Source: Amycolatopsis marina (GTDB lineage: Bacteria > Actinomycetota > Actinomycetes > Mycobacteriales > Pseudonocardiaceae). Taken from it: a DNA stretch of 42,941 nt. The stretch is from assembly GCF_900111885.1 (NCBI RefSeq), contig NZ_FOKG01000032.1, positions 1 to 42,941 on the forward strand, written 5' to 3'. Each line of letters opens with the position of its first letter. The stretch's first letter is position 1. The notes beneath the pieces were generated by a model. That model did not search any database, was not told where the DNA came from, and saw only the letters and a program-made list of their open reading frames with translations. The translations under genes and the position numbers were made by a program. This document shows, piece by piece, positions 36,801 through 42,941 of the stretch.

Positions 36801-37470
36801 GCTGGCGCATCTGAAGTTCGGGGACGAGGAGTATCCGCGCAAGCAACTGCTCGGCTACGAGCGGGAGATGCTGGGGCTCTACGTCTCCGCGCACCCGCTG
36901 GACGGGGCGGAGCGCATTCTGCGCAAGCACGCGCCGAGGCCGATCGCGGCCATCCTCGCCGATCCGCCGAAGGAGGGCGAGCTCATCATCTCCGGGCTGA
37001 TCACCTCGCTCGACCGGCGGGTCAACAAGAAGGGCGAGCCGTGGGCGATCTGCACGGTTGAGGACCTGGACGCCTCCCTCGAGGTGCTGTTCTTCCCCAA
37101 GGCCTACGCGATGTTCTCCGCCGACCTGGCCGAGGACAACGCGGTGCTGGTGAAGGGCAGGGTCAACTGGCGCGAGGACAAGATGTCGATCTTCGGCGGC
37201 GGTCTCGTCCCACTCGACCTCAGCTCCGCCGAACTCGGCGGGGACGAACCACCGCTGATGCTGCTGGCCGCGGCCGAACGTATCGACCAGGGCGTGGTCA
37301 GCGAACTCAAGCAGACACTGCAGGCACACCGCGGTGAGACTCCGGTGCACCTCAAGCTCGTCGGCAAGCGGCGGCAGACGGTCTTCGCGCTGTACGACTA
37401 CCCGGTCAAGGTCAGCTCGATGCTCATGGGTGAGCTGAAGGGGATCCCGGGAATCACCGCCGGAGGATGA
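33880..37470 (+). CDS. dnaE1: DNA polymerase III alpha subunit (replicative)
   Basis: A 1196-residue replicative DNA polymerase. The N-terminal PHP domain keeps the metal-binding pattern HLHVHTEYS (8-16), MTDHGNM, GIEAY and TNDSHY, so the PHP 3'-5' proofreading activity known for mycobacterial DnaE1 is likely present. The catalytic PDIDIDFDD lies at about 422-430. The clamp-binding motif QFDLF is at about 947-951, and an OB domain follows near the C-terminus. GTG33880 is preceded by GGAGG at nine bases. Length and features fit DnaE1, not the error-prone DnaE2. The stop overlaps the MFS gene start. Confidence 0.97.
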   Translation: MSNDSFVHLHVHTEYSMLDGAAKIAPLFAEASRLEMPAVGMTDHGNMYGADEFYQQAKKAGIKPIIGIEAYVAPESRFHKKPVFWGQSNQRGADEFGEGGDVSGGGAYTHMTMLAENATGLRNLFKLSSLASIQGYYRKPRMDRELIAENAEGIIATTGCPSGEVQTRLRLGQRDAAIQAASDYRDIFGKDNFFLELMDHGLPIERSVREGLLDVGRTLGLMPLATNDSHYVTQDQADSHAALLCVQSGKTLSDPNRFKFGGDGYYLKSAAEMREYWDTEVPGAADSTLLIAERVQSYEDVYAHHDRMPVFEAPEGHDQASWLHKEVMKGLDWRFPEGLPEGYKERAEHELGVIVQKGFPAYFLVVADLINYARSVGIRVGPGRGSAAGSLVAYALGITNLDPIPQKLLFERFLNPERASMPDIDIDFDDRRRGEMVRYATEKYGADRVAQVITFGTIKTKAAIKDAARVQFGQPGYSIADRISKALPPPIMAKDISLSGIVDPQHERYGEAAEVRALVETDEECKTIFETARGLEGLIRNAGVHACAVIMSSQPLMDSIPLWQRDDGSIITGWDYPSCEAIGLLKMDFLGLRNLTVIGDAIDNIKANRGEDIDLDRLGMDDPETYKLLARGDTLGVFQLDGGPMRDLLRRMQPTSFDDIVAVGALYRPGPMGMNAHNDYADRKNGRQKVKPIHPELEEPLKEILADTHGLIVYQEQIMHIGQKVAGYSMGRADVLRRAMGKKKQEVLEKEFEGFHAGMRDNGFSDEAIQALWDTILPFAGYAFNKSHAAAYGLISYWTAYLKANYKAEYMAALLTSVGDNKDKSAIYLSECRRLGIKVLPPDVNESALRFAAVGDDIRFGMGAVRNVGANVVESIIKTREEKGKYSSFTDFLDKSELLACNKRVIESLIKAGAFDSLGNTRLSMVQVHEDAVEAVVPLKRQQAMGQFDLFSPGAGDPLGLSGDDDSSSDASSPLAHLKFGDEEYPRKQLLGYEREMLGLYVSAHPLDGAERILRKHAPRPIAAILADPPKEGELIISGLITSLDRRVNKKGEPWAICTVEDLDASLEVLFFPKAYAMFSADLAEDNAVLVKGRVNWREDKMSIFGGGLVPLDLSSAELGGDEPPLMLLAAAERIDQGVVSELKQTLQAHRGETPVHLKLVGKRRQTVFALYDYPVKVSSMLMGELKGIPGITAGG

Positions 37471-39014
37471 CCGGCGTGCCGGAGAGTGCGTCTGAGAACG
37501 GTGGATCGCCAGGTCAAAGTGACCCGAGTTCTCAGACAAGCTCGGAGGCCTACGAGCCCGATCCGCGCCGGTGGCGGATTCTTGCCGTCACCTTGATGGC
37601 CGGGTTCATGAGCCTGCTCGACGTCAGCATCGTGAACGTGGCTCTGCCGTCCATTCAGGACAGTCTGAATGCGTCTGCCGGTGGGATCCAGTGGGTGATC
37701 TCGGGGTATGCGCTGACCTTCGGGCTCGTGCTCGTGTCCGGCGGCAGGCTCGGCGACGTGCTGGGCCGTCGCCGGATGTTCCTGATCGCGCTGAGTGCGT
37801 TCGTCGTCACCAGCGCGCTCGCCGGGGCGGCCCCCACCGAGACGACACTGGTGCTGGCCCGGTTGTTGCAGGGATTCTCCGCGGGGCTGCTCACGCCGCA
37901 GAACACCGGGCTGATCCAGGACCTGTTCCGGGGGGCGGAGCGGGGCAAGGCCTTCGGGTTGTTCGGGGCGACGGTCGGCATCTCCACGGCCATCGGACCG
38001 GTTCTCGGCGGGCTGATCCTCGCCGCGTTCGGCGACTCCTCGGGTTGGCGCTGGGTGTTCTTCGTCAACGTGCCGATCGGCATCGTCGCACTGGTGCTGG
38101 CCGCGAGGCTGCTGCCTTCGGTCCCCCGGAAGGGGCCGGTGCGATCGGAGATCGACGTTCCCGGGATGCTGCTGCTTGGTGGGGCGGTGTTCTGTGTGCT
38201 GCTGCCGCTGGTCGAGTCCGAGCAGGGCGGGCTGCGCACGCTGTGGTGGCTCTTCGGGGTCGCGCCGGTCCTCGGCTTCCTGTTCGTTCGCTGGGAGCGT
38301 CGTACGGTGCGCTGGGGCAGGCCGCCGCTGCTCGACACCCGGCTCTTCACCAGCACCCCCGGCTATTCGGCCGGGGCGACCATCGGCACCGTGTACTTCT
38401 GTGGCTTCGCCGGGATCTGGCTGGTCTTCGCGCTGTTCTTCCAGCAGGGGCTGGGCTACACGCCGCTGGAGTCCGGGCTCGCGGTGACTCCGTTCGCACT
38501 CGGGTCCGCGGTGTCGGCCGCGGTTGCCGGACGACTGGTACCCCGCTGGGGCCGCTGGCTCACCGTCGCCGGGCTGGGGCTCGTCGCGGCCGGGCTCTCG
38601 GTGGTGGCTGTGCTGGCGGGGCTGGTGCCGGAACACCGGATCGGACTCGTGACGGTATTGCCACTGCTGGTGGCCGGCATCGGTGGCGGCATGGTGATCT
38701 CGCCGAACACCACGCTCACGCTGGGCAGCGTGCCGACGCGAATGGCCGGCGTCGCCGGTGGCGCACTGCAGACCGGGCAGCGGCTCGGTACCGCGCTGGG
38801 AACGGCGGTACTCGCCTCGGTCTTCCACGCGGTCACCCTGTCCTCCGGCGAGTTCACCTCCGGGTTGACCGTGGCGATGTTCTGCTCGGTGGGGTTCACG
38901 ATCATCGCACTGGCCATCGCCATCGCCCAGTTGTGCTCCGGCAGGGGCAGTGCTGCCAACACGCAGGCGAATGGTGACGGTAAGTCACCACGAGTACTCC
39001 ATTCGGGTTACTAG
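37467..39014 (+). CDS. MFS multidrug exporter, DHA2 (14-segment) family
   Basis: A 515-residue proton-driven drug exporter of the EmrB/QacA type. The first membrane segment has the family sequence MSLLDVSIVNVALPSI, the A-loop is GRLGDVLGRRRMF, and motif C is in GATVGISTAIGPVLGG. About 14 membrane segments can be counted. A polar N-terminus of about 33 residues precedes them. ATG37467 overlaps the dnaE stop, but GGAGG directly abuts it; GTG37476, nine bases after GGAGG, may be the true start. Coupling to dnaE is unusual. The substrate is unknown. Confidence 0.92.
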   Translation: MTGVPESASENGGSPGQSDPSSQTSSEAYEPDPRRWRILAVTLMAGFMSLLDVSIVNVALPSIQDSLNASAGGIQWVISGYALTFGLVLVSGGRLGDVLGRRRMFLIALSAFVVTSALAGAAPTETTLVLARLLQGFSAGLLTPQNTGLIQDLFRGAERGKAFGLFGATVGISTAIGPVLGGLILAAFGDSSGWRWVFFVNVPIGIVALVLAARLLPSVPRKGPVRSEIDVPGMLLLGGAVFCVLLPLVESEQGGLRTLWWLFGVAPVLGFLFVRWERRTVRWGRPPLLDTRLFTSTPGYSAGATIGTVYFCGFAGIWLVFALFFQQGLGYTPLESGLAVTPFALGSAVSAAVAGRLVPRWGRWLTVAGLGLVAAGLSVVAVLAGLVPEHRIGLVTVLPLLVAGIGGGMVISPNTTLTLGSVPTRMAGVAGGALQTGQRLGTALGTAVLASVFHAVTLSSGEFTSGLTVAMFCSVGFTIIALAIAIAQLCSGRGSAANTQANGDGKSPRVLHSGY

Positions 39015-39368
39015 TTACTCAAAGTAGTAGCGCTACGGAGAGCTACTGTGGAAGGCTGATACCGCCTTCAGGACGGGAAAACAGCTACCAAGAGTGGCAA
39101 CTCGATGCGGAGTCCGGGGAGTGACTGCGGAATCGAGTTGACCGGAGTGTTTCGGAACCACAGCGGGATGAACACGGACGGTTACCTCTCAGTAGGGCGT
39201 TATCGGCGGCCGCGGGGGATCGATCGGTGACGTGCGAGGGGCGCGACCACAGCTGCTGGTCCCCCTTCGAGGGCGTCTGCCGGGTGGGCTCGGGATCTCC
39301 GGTGCCCCGAGCCCATCCGGTACAACTCGCTCGACCGGTGTTGCTGTTGACCGTGTCGGTGCGGCTGC
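39015..39368. other. Gap with two inverted repeats
   Basis: No gene could be supported in these 354 bases between the exporter and a decayed minus-strand gene. They hold the palindrome GTAGCGCTAC (39027-39036) and the inverted repeat at 39098-39140. Either may end exporter transcription. The rest is unremarkable. Confidence 0.5.
39098..39140. repeat. Inverted repeat CAACTCGAT/ATCGAGTTG
   Basis: CAACTCGAT (39098-39106) and ATCGAGTTG (39132-39140) form a perfect 9-bp stem with a 25-base spacer that carries GCGGA near both ends. It lies downstream of the exporter gene and could be a terminator stem or a paired protein site. Confidence 0.4.
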
Positions 39369-39747
39369 TCAGACGACGACTCCCGGCCCGCCGTACAGGC
39401 CGGGGCCGTGCACGGCCAGCGCGGCGAGGTAGCCGCGTGCCGCCTCGTACGCCTGCTCCACAAGCTGGTTGGCGTGGCTGAAGTCCAGCGGGCTGAGCCG
39501 GATCGGCGCGGGGCCCGGCAGGTAGAGGACGGAAACTTCGGCGGCCGCGACCGGTGCTTCCGGGACCGCCTGGTTGCGCATGCTGACCATGGCCGTGAAC
39601 GGGCAGGCGCAGGTCCTCGAACCGGGTGTCCGCGCCGAGATGGTCGTCGATGGTCGAGGCCAGCCCGACGGAGGTGCCGGTGACCAGGTCCGGGTGATGC
39701 CTGCCTCCCGGTAGTGCGAAAGCCGCTTCGTTCTGGCTCCCGGTCAT
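39369..39747 (-). pseudogene. Decayed patatin-like phospholipase
   Basis: The remains of a patatin-like phospholipase gene. ATG39747 with an intact GGAGG site begins TGSQNEAAFALPGG, which then jumps to HHPDLVTGTSVG, including the GxSxG nucleophile motif (GTSVG), and then to DTRFEDLRLPVH. The frame shifts by one base near 39605. The other frame continues with MRNQAVPEAPVAAAEVSVLY, LPGPAPIRLSPLDFSHANQL and VEQAYEAARGYL, the usual patatin C-terminus, and ends at 39369. Roughly half to two thirds of a normal protein is missing in several internal deletions, so one sequencing error does not explain it. Product not expected. Confidence 0.65.
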
Positions 39748-39911
39748 CGCATTCCTCCCCGCGGTCAAGATCGTAACCGGGTTGGTGCGCTGCGGCCGTC
39801 GCGAAATCGGTGCCCCGTTGGGCCGGCTGCGGGTTTCCTAAATCCTACCGATGGGTAACACTGGTCACACAATCTTGACTCGCCCTGAGCTGTCTGATCA
39901 GGAGGTGCGCC

Positions 39912-41846
39912 GTGGCGGAGCAGCCGAAGGTGACGGAGAAGGAAGCCAGAGAGGTCGCCGAGCAGGCCCGGGAGAGCGGCTGGCAGAAACCGTCTTTCGC
40001 CAAGGAGCTCTACCTCGGCAGGTTCCGGCTCGACCTGGTGCACCCCCATCCCCGGCCCGAGCCGGAGTCGGCGGCGCGCGCGGAAGCCTTCCTGGCGCAG
40101 TTGCGGGAGTACTGCGAGGGGCTGGACGGCACGGTCATCGAGCGGGAGGCCAGGATCCCTGACGAGTACGTCAAGGGTCTCGCCGAGCTCGGCTGTTTCG
40201 GCATCAAGATCCCGCGGGAGTACGGCGGCCTCGGGCTGACCCAGGTCGCCTACAACCGGGCGCTGATGCTGGTCGGCTCGGTGCACTCGACGCTGGGAGT
40301 GCTGCTGTCGGCCCACCAGTCGATCGGTGTGCCCGAGCCGTTGAAGCTGGCAGGCACCCCGGAGCAGAAGGAGAAGTTCCTGCCCCGATGCGCGAAGGGC
40401 GCGGTGACGGCGTTCCTGCTCACCGAGCCCGACGTCGGCTCCGACCCGGCCCGCCTCGCCACCTCAGCCACGCCCACCGAGGACGGTGAGGCGTACGAGC
40501 TGGACGGCGTGAAGCTGTGGACCACCAACGGAGTGGTCGCCGAACTCGTCGTGGTGATGGCCAGGGTGCCGAAGTCCGAGGGGCGCAGGGGCGGGGTCAC
40601 GGCGTTCATCGTGGAGGCGGACTCCCCGGGGATCACCGTCGAGCGGCGCAACGAGTTCATGGGACTGCGCGGCATCGAGAACGGGGTCACGCGGTTCCAC
40701 AAGGTTCGGGTGCCGAAGGAGAACGTCGTCGGCCGTGAGGGCGACGGGCTGAAGATCGCGCTGGCCACCCTGAACACCGGACGGCTCTCGATCCCGGCGA
40801 TGTGCGCTGGCGCGGGCAAGTGGTGCCTCAAGATCGCCAGGGAGTGGTCGGCCGAGCGGGTGCAGTGGGGCAAGCCGGTCGGCAAACACGGTGCGGTGGA
40901 GAACAAGATCAGCTTCATCGCCGCGACGACGTATGCCCTGGAGAGTGTGCTCGACCTTTCGGGGCACATGAGTGACGAGGGCCGCAACGACATCCGGATC
41001 GAGGCGGCGCTGGCGAAGCTGTGGTCCAGCGAGATGGCCTGCCTGGTCGCGGACGAGCTGATGCAGATCCGTGGTGGTCGCGGATACGAGACCGCCGCGT
41101 CACTGGCCGCACGTGGCGAGCGGGCAGCTCCGGTCGAGCAGATGGTGCGCGACCTGCGGATCAACCGCATCTTCGAGGGCTCCACCGAGATCATGCATCT
41201 GCTGATCGCCAGGGAGGCGGTGGACGCGCACCTCGCCGCGGCCGGTGACCTCGCCGACGCCGAGGCGGACCTGAAGAGCAAGGCCAAGGCCGCGGCGCAG
41301 GCCAGCGGCTTCTACGCGAAGTGGCTGCCGCAGCTGGTGACCGGCAAGGGGCACGTGCCGACGTCGTACGGCGAGTTCGGCGAGCTCGCCACGCATCTGC
41401 GCTTCGTGGAGCGCACCGCACGCAAGCTCGCCCGCTCCACTTTCTACGGTATGGCGCGCTGGCAGGCCGGGCTGGAGAAGCGCCAGGGCTTCCTGTCCAG
41501 GATCGTCGACATCGGTGCGGAGCTGTTCGCGATGTCCGCGTCCTGCGTCCGGGCGGAGATGCAGCGCTCCGAGGACGCCCGGCAGGGCAAGGCGGCGTTC
41601 GAACTGGCCGACGCGTTCTGCAGGCAGGCGCGGCTGCGGGTGGAGCATCTCTTCGAGACACTGTGGACGAACACCGACGACGTCGACCACCGTATCGCCG
41701 GTCACACGCTCGACGGCCAGTTCACCTGGCTGGAGCAGGGTGTCCTCGACCCGAGCGAGGGCACCGGCCCGTGGATCACGGACTGGCGCGCAGGCAAGTC
41801 CGACCAGGAAAACGTGGCCAGGAGATACCTGCCCTCCACCCGCTAA
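39912..41846 (+). CDS. Large acyl-CoA dehydrogenase (VLCAD/ACAD9-like)
   Basis: A 644-residue acyl-CoA dehydrogenase with a C-terminal extension of about 200 residues, like the very-long-chain enzymes and some mycobacterial FadE proteins. The FLLTEPDVGSDPARLA and RGGRGYETA signatures are present, and the catalytic glutamate lies in RIFEGSTEIMH (Glu422). The N-terminal 60 residues are charged and unlike short-chain members. GTG39912 follows AGGAGG by six bases. It probably acts on long-chain acyl-CoA at or near the membrane. Single gene, divergent from the patatin remnant; an inverted-repeat element begins 21 bases after its stop. Confidence 0.91.
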   Translation: MAEQPKVTEKEAREVAEQARESGWQKPSFAKELYLGRFRLDLVHPHPRPEPESAARAEAFLAQLREYCEGLDGTVIEREARIPDEYVKGLAELGCFGIKIPREYGGLGLTQVAYNRALMLVGSVHSTLGVLLSAHQSIGVPEPLKLAGTPEQKEKFLPRCAKGAVTAFLLTEPDVGSDPARLATSATPTEDGEAYELDGVKLWTTNGVVAELVVVMARVPKSEGRRGGVTAFIVEADSPGITVERRNEFMGLRGIENGVTRFHKVRVPKENVVGREGDGLKIALATLNTGRLSIPAMCAGAGKWCLKIAREWSAERVQWGKPVGKHGAVENKISFIAATTYALESVLDLSGHMSDEGRNDIRIEAALAKLWSSEMACLVADELMQIRGGRGYETAASLAARGERAAPVEQMVRDLRINRIFEGSTEIMHLLIAREAVDAHLAAAGDLADAEADLKSKAKAAAQASGFYAKWLPQLVTGKGHVPTSYGEFGELATHLRFVERTARKLARSTFYGMARWQAGLEKRQGFLSRIVDIGAELFAMSASCVRAEMQRSEDARQGKAAFELADAFCRQARLRVEHLFETLWTNTDDVDHRIAGHTLDGQFTWLEQGVLDPSEGTGPWITDWRAGKSDQENVARRYLPSTR

Positions 41847-41866
41847 CCAGCGTCCCCGACTCAGTT

Positions 41867-42000
41867 GGAGCGTCTGCAAGTACCACCAAGCAAGATCGAC
41901 TTCGTCGCCAACCGCTACCAAGGCACGCCACGGCTTGGCCTGCTTGGCTGTAGAAAAAGGAGTAGTGGATCTTGCTTGGGTGTACTTGCAGACGCACCAT
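41867..42000. repeat. 134-bp imperfect inverted-repeat element
   Basis: Two 32-base arms (41867-41898 and 41969-42000) match as inverted copies at 29 of 32 positions, with GCGTCTGCAAGTAC and CCAAGCAAGATC as the shared cores. The 70-base centre carries a weaker inner repeat (CCAAG ... CTTGG). It sits between the convergent acyl-CoA dehydrogenase and DedA genes, its right end 27 bases from the DedA stop. No transposase and no clear flanking target duplication were seen. A MITE-like or REP-like palindrome, or a large terminator, are both possible. Confidence 0.7.
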
Positions 42001-42026
42001 CCCTGGGTGAGCGGCGGCCTGGCGGT

Positions 42027-42701
42027 TTAGTTCTGGGCGGCTTTGTCGGTGTCGGTGTGGGCAGTGTCGTCGTCGGTTGCGGACGCTTCGGCGGCCGCCT
42101 TCTTGCGCTTGCGCAGGACGACGACCACGCCCACTGCCACGATGACGCCCAGAACCACCCAACTGCCCTTGCCGATCGCGCCCTCGATGCGCATCGCGGC
42201 TTCACCCGCCGCGGCGCCGACACCGATGTGCAGGGCCGTCCAGCCCGTGGCACCGATGGCGACGGCGGGCAGGAACTTGCGGAACGCCAGCCCCGACGCA
42301 CCCGCGGCGGCCGGGATCAGGGTGCGCATCACCGGGAGGTAGATCGCCACCAGCACAGCAATGGATCCGCGCCTGCGCAGGAAGTCCGTCGCCTTGTCCC
42401 AGCCCTCGGCACCATGGCGCTGCACCATCTTGGTCTGCCGGATGCGGGGGCCGAATCTCTTGCCGAGGTAATACCCGATCGAGTCACCGGCGATCGCGCA
42501 GAGCGTCGTCACCAGCCACATGATCAGGAACTTCGGGACCGTGTTGGCCGTGGTGCCGAGAATGAACAGCCCGGTCTCGCCCGGCGCGATGAAGCCGAGC
42601 CCAAGGGTGCACTCGCCGAGTACCAGCAGGCCAGCCCCGGCCGTCACCCCGGCCGGGGGCAGGCCCTGCAACCACTCGAGAAAGTCGGTCACCAACGCCA
42701 C
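42027..42701 (-). CDS. DedA-family (VTT domain) membrane protein
   Basis: A 224-residue DedA/VTT-domain protein. The re-entrant loop motif with GECTLGLGFIAPGETGLF and the second half GDSIGYYLGKRFG, FLRRRGSIAVLVAIYLPVMR are typical, including the conserved acidic residues and the arginine. Family members are lipid scramblases that recycle undecaprenyl phosphate or phosphatidylethanolamine. The tail is Lys-rich and then acidic, and lies in the cytoplasm. GTG42701 follows AGGGG by seven bases. Confidence 0.93.
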   Translation of the reverse strand: MALVTDFLEWLQGLPPAGVTAGAGLLVLGECTLGLGFIAPGETGLFILGTTANTVPKFLIMWLVTTLCAIAGDSIGYYLGKRFGPRIRQTKMVQRHGAEGWDKATDFLRRRGSIAVLVAIYLPVMRTLIPAAAGASGLAFRKFLPAVAIGATGWTALHIGVGAAAGEAAMRIEGAIGKGSWVVLGVIVAVGVVVVLRKRKKAAAEASATDDDTAHTDTDKAAQN

Positions 42702-42729
42702 GAGATGTCCCCTTGATCTTCGGCTTCCG

Positions 42730-42751
42730 GGGCCGGCCCGAATGCCGGCCC
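42730..42751. terminator. Hairpin GGGCCGGC/GCCGGCCC
   Basis: A perfect 8-bp GC-only stem with a six-base loop, between the DedA start and the end of the next minus-strand gene. It probably ends transcription of the latter. No T-tract. Confidence 0.5.
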
Positions 42752-42760
42752 GCTAACCAC

Positions 42761-42780
42761 ACGGTATCGCTGACGGTATC
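42761..42780. promoter_or_regulatory. Direct repeat ACGGTATC x2
   Basis: Two exact copies of ACGGTATC with a four-base gap (12-base period), 60-80 bases upstream of the DedA start. The spacing of just over one helical turn would suit a dimeric regulator that binds direct repeats. The position fits the DedA promoter; no other evidence. Confidence 0.35.
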
Positions 42781-42836
42781 CGTCGCGCGGTCGACTTTCG
42801 TCAGGGATTCACCCGGACTTCCGTACGACGTTCTCC

Positions 42837-42941
42837 CTACTGGCGGCTGAGGATGCTGCTGGCTTCTTGGGTGGCGGGGGTGGTGTTGGTGAGGAGGTGG
42901 GTGAGGTTGTCGGGCAGGGTTTCGCCGCGGTGGTGTTTGGT
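42837..42941 (-). CDS. C-terminal fragment of an unidentified protein
   Basis: An open frame enters from the window edge and ends with TAG at 42837, giving 34 residues: TKHHRGETLPDNLTHLL, then TNTTPATQEASSILSRQ. It is rich in Thr and His and almost every codon ends in C. The stretch is too short to name a family. It is called coding only because of the codon pattern and the hairpin that follows it. Confidence 0.35.
   Translation of the reverse strand, partial: TKHHRGETLPDNLTHLLTNTTPATQEASSILSRQ

Noticed and set aside
34264..37539. Minus-strand open frame of 1091 codons
   Set aside because: It lies fully antisense to dnaE and shows only the low-complexity His/Arg/Val/Asp-rich composition typical of the reverse frame of high-GC genes.
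37398..38828. Minus-strand open frame of 476 codons
   Set aside because: Antisense to the MFS exporter, with Gln/Arg/His-rich shadow composition.
39085..39368. Continuation of the first frame of the patatin remnant
   Set aside because: Beyond the frameshift this frame is Arg/Ser/Pro-rich shadow sequence; the patatin similarity continues in the other frame and ends at 39369.
41867..42000. Intact insertion sequence
   Set aside because: The 134 bases cannot encode a transposase and no convincing target duplication was found at the ends.
41776..42162. Minus-strand open frame across the inverted-repeat element
   Set aside because: It spans the end of the acyl-CoA dehydrogenase gene, the repeat and the end of the DedA gene, and has no recognisable domain.

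Overview
The window is high-GC DNA with GTG starts, G/C-ending codons and many 1-4 bp overlaps between start and stop codons. Gene content (an Mce lipid-import operon with its own ATPase, a fatty acyl-AMP-ligase homologue, several FadE/FadD-type enzymes, a roadblock/DUF742/GTPase conservon, a DnaE1-type polymerase) points to a filamentous actinomycete, most likely Pseudonocardiaceae (Amycolatopsis/Prauserella/Saccharomonospora-like). The family placement is inference; no rRNA, tRNA, CRISPR array, prophage or intact insertion sequence was seen.

Layout. 2-8884 (+): a translationally coupled Mce operon, ATPase (5' cut by the window edge), two YrbE permeases and MceA-F. 9180-16277: a fatty acyl-AMP-ligase homologue with two eroded catalytic motifs, two tandem paralogous PucR-type regulators, an alpha/beta hydrolase and a ferredoxin-reductase-like flavoprotein without an iron-sulfur domain. 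16302-19719 (-): secreted GH16 beta-glucanase with a ricin-type lectin, an RraA-like protein and a membrane-anchored Ser/Thr kinase. 19837-23026: a type III CoA-transferase divergent from glutaryl-CoA dehydrogenase and a GntR regulator, read as a glutarate degradation module. 23138-24106: ribokinase.

24150-28237 (-): a five-gene conservon, namely a soluble sensor-like kinase, roadblock protein, DUF742 protein, small GTPase and, as last gene, a styrene/indole-monooxygenase-like flavoprotein. 28482-30028 (+): an acyl-CoA dehydrogenase and a small membrane protein. 30031-33703 (-): secreted GH5 endoglycoceramidase-like enzyme and an SRPBCC-acyl-CoA synthetase fusion. 33880-39014 (+): dnaE1 and a DHA2-type MFS exporter whose start overlaps the dnaE stop. 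39369-39747 (-): a decayed patatin-like phospholipase gene. 39912-41846 (+): a large acyl-CoA dehydrogenase. 41867-42000: an imperfect inverted-repeat element. 42027-42701 (-): a DedA-family membrane protein. The last 105 bases hold the C-terminus of an unidentified minus-strand gene.

Theme. Much of the window concerns lipids and acyl-CoA: import (Mce), activation (acyl-CoA synthetase fusion), oxidation (three acyl-CoA dehydrogenases) and hydrolysis of a glycolipid (GH5). A 14-bp site matching the mycobacterial KstR consensus lies in the GH5 promoter. The points most worth follow-up are the degenerate acyl-AMP ligase, the conservon ending in a flavin monooxygenase, the SRPBCC fusion, the unassigned palindromes near the 28.4 kb acyl-CoA dehydrogenase and the inverted-repeat element at 41.9 kb.
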